Both the position numbers and the translations under genes were made by a program. A stretch of DNA of 8,084 nt from positions 1 to 8,084 of the forward strand of contig DAOVHJ010000101.1 of the NCBI GenBank assembly GCA_030671945.1, in the 5' to 3' direction. This document shows, one piece after another, positions 1 to 6,462 of the stretch. Source of the stretch: Candidatus Heimdallarchaeota archaeon (GTDB lineage Archaea > Asgardarchaeota > Heimdallarchaeia > JABLTI01). The notes under the pieces were generated by a model. The model did not search any database, was not told the DNA's origin, and saw only the letters and a program-made list of their open reading frames with translations. Every line of letters starts with the position of its first letter. Within the stretch, counting starts at the first letter, position 1.

Positions 1-1
1 T

Positions 2-46
2 TATTGTCTGATTGCAGGTAAACCACAAACTGGAGCATTGGATTGA
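2..46 (+). CDS. Probable C-terminal end of an upstream gene (partial)
   Basis: The second forward frame is open from the window edge to a TGA at 44-46 and would encode a tail ending in GKPQTGALD. The other two forward frames close at 9-11 (TGA) and 19-21 (TAA). The TGA shares its last base with the ATG of the next gene (TGATG), a common arrangement for translationally coupled genes in an operon. Only 14 codons are visible, so no product can be named and the reading is an inference from the overlap. Confidence 0.4.
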   Translation, partial: YCLIAGKPQTGALD

Positions 47-735
47 TGAGCGGTCGAAGAACAAGAGAATTGAAGTTTTATCTCGAGTATGAGTATAATT
101 CTGAGACCAAAGATCAAATCGAGGATTTACTAACTCGTTATCCTTCATCTTCTGACATTCTAACAAAATCTATCGCTGTTCTTCATGGGAAACACTTTGG
201 ATTAATTTCTACGAAAACTCCACCGCCCACTTATTCGGAAACCTTCTCAGGATTAGATGACACTGCAACTACAAAACTGAATGAATTGTGGGAATACTTT
301 GTAGAAGTCAAAGAACAATTTCGACCACAACCTCCTATTGAATCTGAGTCTAATGCTCAAATCGTTCATCAATTGTCTGAAGAAGCTAATGAAAAAATAA
401 TTCAGAAAATCGAAGAATTAGGAATGAAGTTTAGTAAAATAATTCCTAAAGATGAGCAAAGCACAGGGCAAAAAACAGCTGAAATGAGTAAAGAAGAAGT
501 CCTGCAATTAATAAAAAGAATCGATCAACTCGAATCCAAATTAACTCGAGCAATTTCGCAATCCAGAGTATCTACTGCAGCTCCCGCTAGAAGAGGAGCA
601 AGAGATCTGGGCGAACCACCCAAAATAACGGAAGCAAAAATAATAGATGGTCCACCTCTTGAACCAGAGGATCGACCATTATTAGATGATGTTCTTAACA
701 CTGTTATTGTGTCAGTCGATAAGGATGACGAGTAA
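46..735 (+). CDS. Uncharacterised helical protein, possible ribbon-helix-helix N-terminus
   Basis: I do not recognise this 229-residue protein. The ATG at 46 is chosen over the TTG directly before it because it overlaps the TGA of the preceding frame and has GGAG at 32-35, ten bases upstream. Residues 8-48 read as one short strand (LKFYLEYEY) followed by two helices separated by PSSSD, the layout of a ribbon-helix-helix DNA-binding unit; this is only a structural impression. A Pro/Thr/Ser linker follows (about 57-70), then mostly helical sequence, a heptad-like stretch near 148-171 (LIKRIDQLESKL) suggesting a coiled coil, a basic patch (ARRGAR), and a Pro-rich, acidic tail ending in DKDDE. 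No signal peptide, membrane segment or catalytic motif is visible, so a soluble adaptor or DNA-associated protein is plausible. It may be co-transcribed with the gene to its left. Confidence 0.75.
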   Translation: MSGRRTRELKFYLEYEYNSETKDQIEDLLTRYPSSSDILTKSIAVLHGKHFGLISTKTPPPTYSETFSGLDDTATTKLNELWEYFVEVKEQFRPQPPIESESNAQIVHQLSEEANEKIIQKIEELGMKFSKIIPKDEQSTGQKTAEMSKEEVLQLIKRIDQLESKLTRAISQSRVSTAAPARRGARDLGEPPKITEAKIIDGPPLEPEDRPLLDDVLNTVIVSVDKDDE

Positions 736-742
736 TCAAAAC

Positions 743-753
743 TTCTTTTTTTT
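743..753 (+). terminator. T-rich terminator after the first full gene
   Basis: An uninterrupted run of eight T (746-753), preceded by TTC, begins ten bases after the TAA at 733-735. Archaeal RNA polymerase terminates at such T tracts without needing a hairpin. The opposing HEAT gene has no equivalent tract after its own stop. Confidence 0.5.
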
Positions 754-756
754 AGG

Positions 757-1614
757 TTAATACACAGCTTTTAGTGTATCATAATATTGTGAGAGCTCTT
801 CATCTTCTAACATTTCTTTAAGGAATTTCTCTGCAGATTTACTATCTAAATTATAGAGAGTTCTACAGATTTCAATGCAATCATTAATGAAATTCTCTTT
901 TCGCATCTTCTTGTAAGCATCTTTTAAGGCAGCTATTGCATCCTTTTTCTTTAGAATTTTAGAAAGTGCCCAAGAAGCATCTTTGGATTCACCTTCCTTT
1001 ATCATTTGTAGTTTTAATGCATTACTTGCTGCACTATCTTGTATCCGACCTAATGCATACGCAACGTTTTTCCTAACAGATAGTTGATTATCATTTAATG
1101 CAGAAATTAATACTTCGGTAGCTCGTTTATCTTTGATTTCACCCAGAGCCCAAGCAGCCATTTCCCTTACATGGTAATTTTCATCAGCTTTCAGAATATC
1201 AATTAAGGATTTCACTGCTTTTCGTCGTTTAATTTTTCCTAAAGCAAAAGCTACGTTCTGACGGACTAAATAATGTTCATCCTTTAATGCCAAAAATAAA
1301 TCAGCAATCTCAAAATCATATTTGGTAAAATATCCCAAAGCAAATGCTGCTTCTGCTCTTACTTCTGCAGAAGTATCATCTAGAAGTACAGTAATTAATG
1401 GTTCAATTGAACGCCTATTGGAAATTTCTTTTAGTGCTCTAGCAGAGGTACGCCTTAAATTTTCATCTGGATGTAAAAGTGCGTCTATCAGAGGAGTTAC
1501 TGCTCGATCATTTCCCCAATCTCCAAGAGCTACAGCTGCTTCAATTCGAACTTTTGAATCTTCTGATTCGAGCTCATGAATGTATTCCGTAAGTGTTTTC
1601 TCGTGTTCAGACAT
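757..1614 (-). CDS. HEAT-repeat protein (PBS-lyase HEAT-like)
   Basis: The 285-residue protein is almost entirely helical repeats of about 31 residues. At least six copies share the pattern VR..AA.ALG.....RA...L...L.D (for example EVRAEAAFALG, LVRQNVAFALG, HVREMAAWALG, SVRKNVAYALG), with a more divergent copy near the C-terminus (KDASWALSKIL). This is the HEAT/PBS-lyase repeat that stacks into a curved solenoid for protein-protein contacts. The family is named after phycobilin lyases, but nothing here points to bilin chemistry; a scaffold or adaptor role is more likely. The C-terminal 55 residues lose the repeat consensus and may cap the solenoid. There is no signal peptide or membrane segment, so it should be cytosolic. 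The start ATG at 1614 has GAAGGG a few bases upstream. It is divergent from the HAD gene and convergent with the gene at 46-735, so it is probably monocistronic. Its binding partner is unknown. Confidence 0.93.
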   Translation of the reverse strand: MSEHEKTLTEYIHELESEDSKVRIEAAVALGDWGNDRAVTPLIDALLHPDENLRRTSARALKEISNRRSIEPLITVLLDDTSAEVRAEAAFALGYFTKYDFEIADLFLALKDEHYLVRQNVAFALGKIKRRKAVKSLIDILKADENYHVREMAAWALGEIKDKRATEVLISALNDNQLSVRKNVAYALGRIQDSAASNALKLQMIKEGESKDASWALSKILKKKDAIAALKDAYKKMRKENFINDCIEICRTLYNLDSKSAEKFLKEMLEDEELSQYYDTLKAVY

Positions 1615-1750
1615 ATTTACCCTTCACTTCCTTTATTTAGAAAATCACTGTAATAGATTAAGTTAGGTATAGTTAAATGAATATTTCGACAATGAATTTT
1701 TTAAATCATTATTCTTTTTTTTCGGAGAGAAAATTGTTCATATCTATAAC

Positions 1751-1795
1751 TTTTAATGAATATGTAATTAAACAAAAAAGTGATATTAAAGAGGA
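1751..1795 (+). promoter_or_regulatory. Candidate promoter and ribosome binding site of the HAD gene
   Basis: TTTTAATG at 1751-1758 is a possible weak box A about 45 bases before the ATG at 1802, and GAGGA at 1791-1795 is a clear Shine-Dalgarno match six bases before that ATG. The ribosome site is convincing; the TATA-like box is tentative because the surrounding intergenic DNA is very AT-rich. Confidence 0.35.
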
Positions 1796-1801
1796 TTCTA
1801 T

Positions 1802-2518
1802 ATGACTACTCACACTGTTAAAGGATTACTATTAGACTTCGATGGAGTTATTTCCTCCTTAATGGCTCGAGTAGGTTGGTCTTATCTTTATGCCTTGAAG
1901 AAAGTAAAACCAAATATTAAAAGAGAAGTAGTCTTTGATGCACTTTTTGACACAGCTCAAAAACTCCTTACAGCACCAGAGAAACAAAATCCATTATTTA
2001 TACCACAAATGATTGCCAAAGTTTCTAGTATTCCGGGATTAAATTTCTATCAAAGAATGAAATTTGTGATTAAAGGAGGAATAATGTATAACAAATGCAA
2101 AATGATAATTGTTCCTCAACCAGGAGTAATTGATACTTTAAACCTTCTAGCAATTGATTACAAATTGGGACTGGTTACATCAGCAAATAGAGAGGTTATT
2201 AATAAAGCATTAGAACAAATTCCAATATTAAATGAGTTTGATGTCTTAATAACTCGAGAGGATTGTGTTCATGCAAAACCTCATCCCGAAGGAATTTTGA
2301 GAGGAGTCAAAGGATTAGGATTATCTGCAAATGAATGTTTGTATATTGGGGATATGCCATCTGATATAATTGCAAGTAGAAAAGCTAATGTTAAAAGCGT
2401 AGGTATTCTGGGGGAATTCAAAGAAGTAGCACTGCATTCTTTCAAATCTTTGAAGCCTGATTATGTCATACCTTTTTTAAAAGATTTACCTAATTTATTG
2501 CGAAAAATCAAAAGCTAA
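1802..2518 (+). CDS. HAD-superfamily phosphatase (phosphoglycolate phosphatase-like)
   Basis: All four HAD motifs are present in this 238-residue protein. Motif I is LLLDFDGVI with nucleophile Asp12 and acid/base Asp14. Motif II is GLVTSAN with Thr126. Motif III is the lysine in HAKPHPEG (Lys159). Motif IV is YIGDMPSD with Asp184 and Asp188 for magnesium. The helical stretch between motifs I and II (about 18-105) fits a C1-type cap. The combination of DFDGV, KPHPEG and GDMPSD is typical of the phosphoglycolate phosphatase/beta-phosphoglucomutase-like branch, which hydrolyses small phosphomonoesters in the cytosol. The cap decides the substrate, and its sequence does not reveal it, so no specific substrate is assigned. 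Length is normal for the family. The start is fixed by GAGGA six bases upstream. The gene stands alone, divergent from the HEAT gene and convergent with the proteasome operon. Confidence 0.93.
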   Translation: MTTHTVKGLLLDFDGVISSLMARVGWSYLYALKKVKPNIKREVVFDALFDTAQKLLTAPEKQNPLFIPQMIAKVSSIPGLNFYQRMKFVIKGGIMYNKCKMIIVPQPGVIDTLNLLAIDYKLGLVTSANREVINKALEQIPILNEFDVLITREDCVHAKPHPEGILRGVKGLGLSANECLYIGDMPSDIIASRKANVKSVGILGEFKEVALHSFKSLKPDYVIPFLKDLPNLLRKIKS

Positions 2519-2519
2519 G

Positions 2520-2534
2520 AAAAAAGAAAAAAAA
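2520..2534 (-). terminator. T-rich terminator of the psmB-psmA operon
   Basis: On the minus strand, a tract of eight T, one C and six T starts 12 bases after the psmA stop codon (2547-2549), in the 28-base gap shared with the convergent HAD gene. This is a typical archaeal oligo-T termination signal. No T tract follows the HAD stop on the plus strand. Confidence 0.6.
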
Positions 2535-2546
2535 GGATTAATGAGA

Positions 2547-3254
2547 TTATGCTTTTAATATCTCATCAATGTCTTTTTGACTTAAAACTTGGACTAATCC
2601 ATCTCTTGTCTCAATAATAGCCATCTCAGCGATAAGTTTGGTTTCATCTTCCTCTATAGCTGCTTTGAGAGCATCAATAGCTAATTTAATTGCAGCTTTC
2701 TTGGCAAGATTCTTCTTGTAACCTTTCTTTAGAATTTCTTTTGCTGCTGCTTCGTTTGAACCAATTGCAGTAGCAAGGCAGCTGAAAATAGCCCCACCAG
2801 GATCTATGAAATACAAAGAAGGTTCTCGTTCATAGACACTACCAAATAAGACAGCAATACCAAACGGTCGTACACCGCCGTATTGTGTAAAGGATTGTAA
2901 ATAGTCACCTATTTTTTCAGAAAGCACTTCAGGATCAATCATTTCACCATAAGTGATTCTTTCAATTTGTGCTTCGATTCTTGCTCTTTGGAGCAAAGCT
3001 CGCCCATCTGCTGAGTAGCCTGAAAATGTGGATGCAATGTGATCATCGATTTTGAAAACCTTATCAGCGGATTCTATGAGTTCAAATGTACGCTTTTGTC
3101 CAGCTAAGACTACATATTGATCGGTTTTTATACCTACAGCAGTACTGCCCATTTTTACAGCTTCACGAGCATATTCTACTTGTATAATTCTACCATCGGG
3201 AGAGAAGATAACTGTAGCTTTGTCATAACCGAATTGACTTGGTTGTGAAAACAT
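2547..3254 (-). CDS. psmA: 20S proteasome alpha subunit
   Basis: The 235-residue protein carries the alpha-subunit signature near its N-terminus (FSPDGRIIQVEYAREAV, residues 17-33), followed by GSTAVGIK, TQYGGVRPFG and ATAIGSNEAAAKEIL. Alpha subunits form the outer seven-membered rings of the 20S core, gate the entry pore and dock the regulatory ATPase. Lys65 in SADKVFKID matches the lysine that in other archaea receives the C-terminal tail of PAN/Cdc48-type ATPases. The gate motif, usually Tyr-Asp-Arg, reads Tyr10-Asp11-Lys12 here, and RPYG is RPFG. As expected for an alpha subunit, there is no propeptide or catalytic N-terminal Thr. The gene starts one base after the psmB stop, with AGGAGG inside the end of psmB, so both subunits are almost certainly made from one transcript. 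Length is normal. Confidence 0.98.
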   Translation of the reverse strand: MFSQPSQFGYDKATVIFSPDGRIIQVEYAREAVKMGSTAVGIKTDQYVVLAGQKRTFELIESADKVFKIDDHIASTFSGYSADGRALLQRARIEAQIERITYGEMIDPEVLSEKIGDYLQSFTQYGGVRPFGIAVLFGSVYEREPSLYFIDPGGAIFSCLATAIGSNEAAAKEILKKGYKKNLAKKAAIKLAIDALKAAIEEDETKLIAEMAIIETRDGLVQVLSQKDIDEILKA

Positions 3255-3255
3255 T

Positions 3256-3900
3256 TTAGATGACTCCTCCTAGTTCAATTATGTCTTCTTTTGATAGTTC
3301 TCTGAATCCTTTACTATCAATTACCACAGCTCTTATTCCATCACCGGTAGCTGTGTCTCTTTTTATGGCCGATTTTAAGGCTCTCAATGCTACTCTTAGT
3401 CCTTCTTTTTCTGTCATATCTTTTTCATACATAGCTTCGAGAACACCAAAAGCCATTGGTGAACCCGATCCAGATGAAAACCAGTCATCTTCTGATAATG
3501 AACCTGCCATATCAAAAGAGAATATGTGAGGACCTGTTTGATCCCATCCGCCAACAATTAGTTGAACATAGAATGGGAAGTATGCACGATATTGACCATA
3601 AAGCATGTTTTTGACAAGATTCGCAATCATAGAAGTCTTTGGTCGTCGTTTTCGATCAAGCTCGAATAAACGAATTTGGGCTTGCATAATGTCGATGATA
3701 TATTGAGCGTCAGAAACTAGTCCGGCAATTGTAATAGCAGAGAAGTCATTCAATTGATGAACTTTCTTTGCATGATCCGAAGCAACTAAGTTTCCCATGC
3801 TTGCTCTCATGTCAGCAACAAGGATTGCACAGTCTTTACATTTAAGACCAACTGTTGTTGTTCCTTTTGCTAGTTGTTTTTCAATATCTGTTGGTTGCAT
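3256..3900 (-). CDS. psmB: 20S proteasome beta subunit (catalytic)
   Basis: This 214-residue precursor has a 13-residue propeptide ending in Gly13, followed by TTTVG. Autocleavage before Thr14 would expose the N-terminal threonine nucleophile. In mature numbering the catalytic set is complete: Thr1, Asp17 and Arg19 in VADMRASMG, Lys33 in DHAKKV, and the RDTATGDGI motif containing the conserved Asp. Gly47 lies in ITIAGLVSDA, and the S1-pocket position 45 is isoleucine, which favours cleavage after hydrophobic residues. Fourteen copies form the two inner rings of the 20S core that degrades unfolded or tagged proteins in the cytosol. GAGG at 3911-3914 lies ten bases before the ATG, and a TTTAAATA box lies about 50 bases upstream. 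The beta gene precedes the alpha gene in one operon. Nothing suggests a non-catalytic paralogue. Confidence 0.98.
   Translation of the reverse strand: MQPTDIEKQLAKGTTTVGLKCKDCAILVADMRASMGNLVASDHAKKVHQLNDFSAITIAGLVSDAQYIIDIMQAQIRLFELDRKRRPKTSMIANLVKNMLYGQYRAYFPFYVQLIVGGWDQTGPHIFSFDMAGSLSEDDWFSSGSGSPMAFGVLEAMYEKDMTEKEGLRVALRALKSAIKRDTATGDGIRAVVIDSKGFRELSKEDIIELGGVI
3264..3271 (-). promoter_or_regulatory. Strong Shine-Dalgarno site of psmA inside psmB
   Basis: The minus strand reads AGGAGGAG here, within the last codons of psmB. GGAG at 3264-3267 lies nine bases before the psmA ATG. This site fixes the psmA start at 3254 and indicates efficient reinitiation after psmB. Confidence 0.75.
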
Positions 3901-3948
3901 AAAATTTCAACCTCAAATTAATTTCTTTAACATTACATGGGATATCAT

Positions 3949-3956
3949 TATTTAAA
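3949..3956 (-). promoter_or_regulatory. Box A (TATA box) of the psmB-psmA operon
   Basis: The minus strand reads TTTAAATA, a perfect match to the archaeal box A consensus TTTAWATA. It lies 48-56 bases before the psmB ATG, so transcription would start near 3924-3927 and leave a leader of about 25 bases with the GAGG at 3911-3914. This is the best-supported promoter in the window. Confidence 0.6.
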
Positions 3957-4061
3957 ATGACTAAGTAATAGTAATGCAAGAATTTTTCACAAACTCTTTA
4001 AAAATAAACTTTTTGTTAGGAAAGAATGATAAGTAATTAATATTTTATGAAAAAGATTAGG

Positions 4062-4832
4062 TCAATTTTCAGCTAAACTATTATGACTACTCAACCAGGC
4101 TGAGAATCTTTGTTGGAAGTCTATTTCAGAAAGCGAACTTCTCCTCCACCCTTCGTATTCAATTACAGCATTAACTCCTATTGAGGAAAGGATTTCAAAG
4201 AAGTACCTTGAAAGATCTTCTAGGGCCTGTTCACACGAGAATTTCTGAGAATCGCGTTTATCTGGCATAATACTTAGGATCGCTTCATCATCAAAAACAT
4301 GTAGTGTTGCAGAAGCGCGGCTGTCAACTAATTGCCAACGAATAATCAAATCTTTTCCTTCGGTATGGGAGATATAACGAAATGATCCAAACCATTTACC
4401 CACTAATAAATTAGTTATTTCATCAAGAGGCAGGTTTTCATTGAAGACAATTCTTTGTTGTAAGAAATCATCTGTGGATTGATGTAAATCAACTGCATTT
4501 TGCACTTTAATTACTTCTGAGAGAACAGCAGTTCCTTTGGAAGAAATAGAATACCCAATATTATTCTTACAAATCAGATTCTTAGAAAGAAGTCTATTTA
4601 CAGCTTTTGTTATCTTTTGTTGGTGTTTTCCGAGTTGACGTTTTATTCCAGAAAACGAAAACGAAGATAAGCCTTCAGTAAACATATCTGTAGTTGCTAA
4701 TAGAAATAAAACTTCTAATTCATCTTTTGTTAAGTAGGAGTATTCATCGGTATAAAGTATATTAGGTCGAATGTTAATTTCTATTGCCAGAGGGGCATTG
4801 ATACTTGAAAAACTGTCAGTATAAAAATCCAT
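4062..4832 (-). CDS. Winged-helix domain protein, probable transcription regulator
   Basis: I do not recognise the full architecture of this 256-residue protein. Residues about 34-110 look like a winged helix-turn-helix of the MarR/TrmB/ArsR type: a first helix (LTKDELEVLFLLA), a two-helix unit (SFSGIKRQLG and KITKAVNRLLSKNLI), a short hairpin wing (CKNNIGYSISSKG) and a closing helix (TAVLSEVIKV). Residues about 130-225 form a second, mixed alpha/beta domain with several amphipathic strands (GKWFGSFRYIS, DLIIRWQLV, SATLHVF, EAILSIM, NAVIEYEGW) and a long helix; this could sense a ligand or dimerise, but no family is evident. No membrane segment or metal-binding cluster is seen. The ATG at 4832 has AGGT eight bases upstream. 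It faces a divergent gene across a region with a 17-base palindrome, which suits autoregulation. A 161-base gap with its own TATA box separates it from psmB. Confidence 0.8.
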   Translation of the reverse strand: MDFYTDSFSSINAPLAIEINIRPNILYTDEYSYLTKDELEVLFLLATTDMFTEGLSSFSFSGIKRQLGKHQQKITKAVNRLLSKNLICKNNIGYSISSKGTAVLSEVIKVQNAVDLHQSTDDFLQQRIVFNENLPLDEITNLLVGKWFGSFRYISHTEGKDLIIRWQLVDSRASATLHVFDDEAILSIMPDKRDSQKFSCEQALEDLSRYFFEILSSIGVNAVIEYEGWRRSSLSEIDFQQRFSAWLSSHNSLAEN

Positions 4833-4876
4833 TTAGTTTACCTACTTAAACCACAGTAATTATTCTGTTATACTAA

Positions 4877-4884
4877 TATTTAAT
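4877..4884 (-). promoter_or_regulatory. Candidate box A of the winged-helix gene
   Basis: The minus strand reads ATTAAATA, close to the archaeal TATA consensus. It sits 44-52 bases before the ATG at 4832, which predicts a start site near 4853 and a leader of about 20 bases. The palindrome at 4893-4909 lies just upstream of it. Confidence 0.45.
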
Positions 4885-4892
4885 GACTTACA

Positions 4893-4909
4893 TTCATTAA
4901 CTTAATGAA
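4893..4909. repeat. Perfect 17-base palindrome, candidate operator
   Basis: TTCATTAA, one C, then TTAATGAA form an 8-1-8 perfect inverted repeat. A further TTTAATGA half-site in the orientation of the right arm lies at 4879-4886, overlapping the candidate box A of the winged-helix gene. Two-fold symmetric sites of this size are typical targets of dimeric helix-turn-helix proteins. Its place between two divergent promoters suggests control of one or both genes. The octamer also occurs by chance elsewhere in this AT-rich window (1753-1760 and inside a coding region at 884-891), so only the paired arrangement is informative. Confidence 0.45.
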
Positions 4910-5027
4910 AACTTGTCTATTTGCTTTAATTATTAAGTTTTTTTAACATAAAGATTAGCGCGTATTATGAGTTTCCAATTAAATTTAAATTAGTTTATTT
5001 TTCACAAGCAAAATGAATAATAATCTA

Positions 5028-5041
5028 AGGCGATTAATATT
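5028..5041 (+). promoter_or_regulatory. Candidate promoter (BRE and box A) of the HhH/roadblock-like gene
   Basis: A purine-containing stretch (AGGCGA, 5028-5033) precedes TTAATATT (5034-5041), about 47-54 bases before the ATG at 5088. This predicts a leader of about 20-30 bases. A nearby TTTTATAG (5040-5047) is an alternative box. The assignment is tentative because the whole 255-base intergenic region is AT-rich. Confidence 0.35.
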
Positions 5042-5087
5042 TTATAGGTGAAACATCCATTAATTACCATAGTTGGTTGGGTTTCCG

Positions 5088-6044
5088 ATGTCAAAGGAAA
5101 AAGAAGCTGAATTAAAAAAAATCTATTTAGAAAGATTACGTGATGCAGGTTATAATACTATACCGGAACTAGTTGAAATTCTCCCACCAACCATTATGAA
5201 CATCTTGGATTCAAGTATTTCAACCGCTGAAAGTCTATTTGTTACAGCACTTAAAGCTCATATGAAGAACATTCAAGAACAATTCCAAGGGGATAACCCA
5301 GAGGGAATCAATAAAGCATTAACAGATCTCGGGTATATGACAATACAAGAAATTGCTGAAGCAAATTCATCAATAATCGCAAAAGCACTAAAGATTAATC
5401 TTGCGGATGCGGGAGATTTAGTTTTGTTTGCAATGGAGCTTTCTGTTATCCAAGAAAAAATCGAACGAAGAGATGGAAAAGTATCAATTGATGCTTTAGA
5501 TACAGAAATTTCTCATTATTTGGGACAATTAGATAGATTGGAACAGAACAAGAAATTAAAAGTTCTTGTTGATGAATCGGTTCAAAAAATACACGATACA
5601 ATAAAGCTTCCTTCTGAAGAACTTAAAATTGTTGTAGAACAAAAAGCTGAAATTAAAAAAATACTTGAACAATTTACCACAGTTTTTCCATCTTGTACAG
5701 GTTTTGCTATGTATAATAAACGAGGAGAGGGTATCTACAATTTTATAGTAGATGATATTGCAAAAGAAACGTTAGCAAACATTCACAACACTTTACCGTC
5801 AATATTTTGGAAAATTAGTTTAGCCCTAGAAGAAAAAAATGAATACGGATGGGTTAATGCACAACCACATTTAGTATGGATAGAAGCTATTAGAGATCGC
5901 AGTATGAAAAGACAATTATCGTATATTGGCTTATTCGTTTTTGAAGCTGAATCTCAAGATGGCGTAGGAACAGCAACACCCACAATAAAAGGAATAATTA
6001 AGGAAATTGAAAGAATAATTTATGGAAGTGTCATGAAAAGCTAA
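5088..6044 (+). CDS. HhH-like/helical protein with C-terminal roadblock-like domain
   Basis: The ATG at 5088 gives 318 residues; a TTG at 5073 would add five. Residues about 10-58 and 70-118 are two related helical units with the pattern L..aGY.TI.E......II...L..ss...A..L...A (RLRDAGYNTIPELVE and LTDLGYMTIQEIAE), like HHH_5-type helix-hairpin-helix repeats that often bind DNA or proteins. A charged helical segment follows (about 118-180). Residues about 182-313 follow the secondary-structure order of a roadblock/LC7 domain: helix (KIVVEQKAEIKKILEQF), strand pair (CTGFAMYNKRGEG and IYNFIV), long helix, three strands (YGWVNAQPH, LVWIEAI, YIGLFVFEA) and a final helix (TIKGIIKEIERIIYG). Roadblock proteins commonly dimerise and regulate small GTPases. 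No catalytic motif is seen. It is divergent from the winged-helix gene. The gene is real; the fold assignments are mine from pattern only, with HhH more secure than roadblock. Confidence 0.8.
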   Translation: MSKEKEAELKKIYLERLRDAGYNTIPELVEILPPTIMNILDSSISTAESLFVTALKAHMKNIQEQFQGDNPEGINKALTDLGYMTIQEIAEANSSIIAKALKINLADAGDLVLFAMELSVIQEKIERRDGKVSIDALDTEISHYLGQLDRLEQNKKLKVLVDESVQKIHDTIKLPSEELKIVVEQKAEIKKILEQFTTVFPSCTGFAMYNKRGEGIYNFIVDDIAKETLANIHNTLPSIFWKISLALEEKNEYGWVNAQPHLVWIEAIRDRSMKRQLSYIGLFVFEAESQDGVGTATPTIKGIIKEIERIIYGSVMKS

Positions 6045-6070
6045 CATAATTTATGATGTATTTTTATTTC
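6045..6070 (+). terminator. Possible terminator between convergent genes
   Basis: Directly after the TAA at 6042-6044 lies a small palindrome, CATAA-T-TTATG (6045-6055), followed on the plus strand by the T-rich stretch TATTTTTATTTC (6059-6070), which runs into the end of the convergent PDCD5 gene. The T run is short and interrupted, so strength is uncertain. Confidence 0.35.
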
Positions 6071-6462
6071 TTTGATTTCAAATTTTCATCTAAATCAGTT
6101 ATTTCTTGCCCTCTTCGTTTTACCTGGATCTTTGAATCAACACCAGTTAATTCTCTTTCTATTTTCATTATATCGATTTTGGATAATTGCTTTCGTAGCA
6201 TCTTCTTTTGAATGAGTAAAATTATTGTGTCTTTGATTGTCAAAGCAATAGCAGGATTTGATTTAGTTATCCAATTCATGTAAACAACAGCTTCTGGTTC
6301 CAGTGCCTTATTAATGATTTCAGTTGCTCTAACTTGTCTTTGCTTCATTTGGTTAGTTTCTTCTTCTTGTTTCTTTTGAGCAAGTTCTTTCTTTATGTTT
6401 TGTGCAAGGAGTTCTTTTTTTCGTTTTTCACGAAGACTATCTAATTCACGATCAGGGGGCAT
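6064..6462 (-). CDS. PDCD5-family DNA-binding protein
   Basis: This 132-residue protein matches the archaeal/eukaryotic PDCD5 (TFAR19) family. It has an N-terminal acidic-basic helix (DRELDSLREKRKKEL), a long charged helix rich in Lys, Gln and Glu (about 17-46), a central three-helix core (about 48-106) with the family pattern of a helix after LEPEA, a KSNPAIA turn, a long hydrophobic helix and KQLSKIDIMKIERELTG, and the basic tail IQVKRRGQ. Length is close to the usual 110-125, with a few more residues at the C-terminus. Archaeal members are small basic proteins reported to bind nucleic acid; human PDCD5 is linked to apoptosis and the CCT chaperonin, which should not be carried over. The gene follows the SIS gene by 68 bases with no T-run between, so co-transcription is possible. 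Archaeal homologues often neighbour ribosomal genes such as L39e, L31e or S19e; none is visible here. The start has only a weak GAG upstream. Confidence 0.88.
   Translation of the reverse strand: MPPDRELDSLREKRKKELLAQNIKKELAQKKQEEETNQMKQRQVRATEIINKALEPEAVVYMNWITKSNPAIALTIKDTIILLIQKKMLRKQLSKIDIMKIERELTGVDSKIQVKRRGQEITDLDENLKSKK

Noticed and set aside
1322..1579. Plus-strand open frame opposite the HEAT gene
   Set aside because: It lies wholly within the convincing HEAT repeats on the other strand, its translation is low-complexity Ser/Ala-rich, and it has no ribosome site of its own.
757..1614. Phycobilin lyase function for the HEAT protein
   Set aside because: The resemblance is to the repeat fold only; no phycobiliprotein or bilin gene is present, and the context is archaeal.
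1691..1710. AATGA...TCATT inverted repeat in the HEAT/HAD gap
   Set aside because: Only five bases per arm, made of A and T mostly; expected by chance in this AT-rich spacer.
3260..3529. Plus-strand open frame opposite psmB
   Set aside because: It mirrors the conserved C-terminal third of the proteasome beta subunit and resembles no protein; a shadow of the real gene.
4982..4991. AATTTAAATT palindrome in the divergent region
   Set aside because: Pure A/T, ten bases, in AT-rich DNA; it may be part of a promoter but has no independent support.
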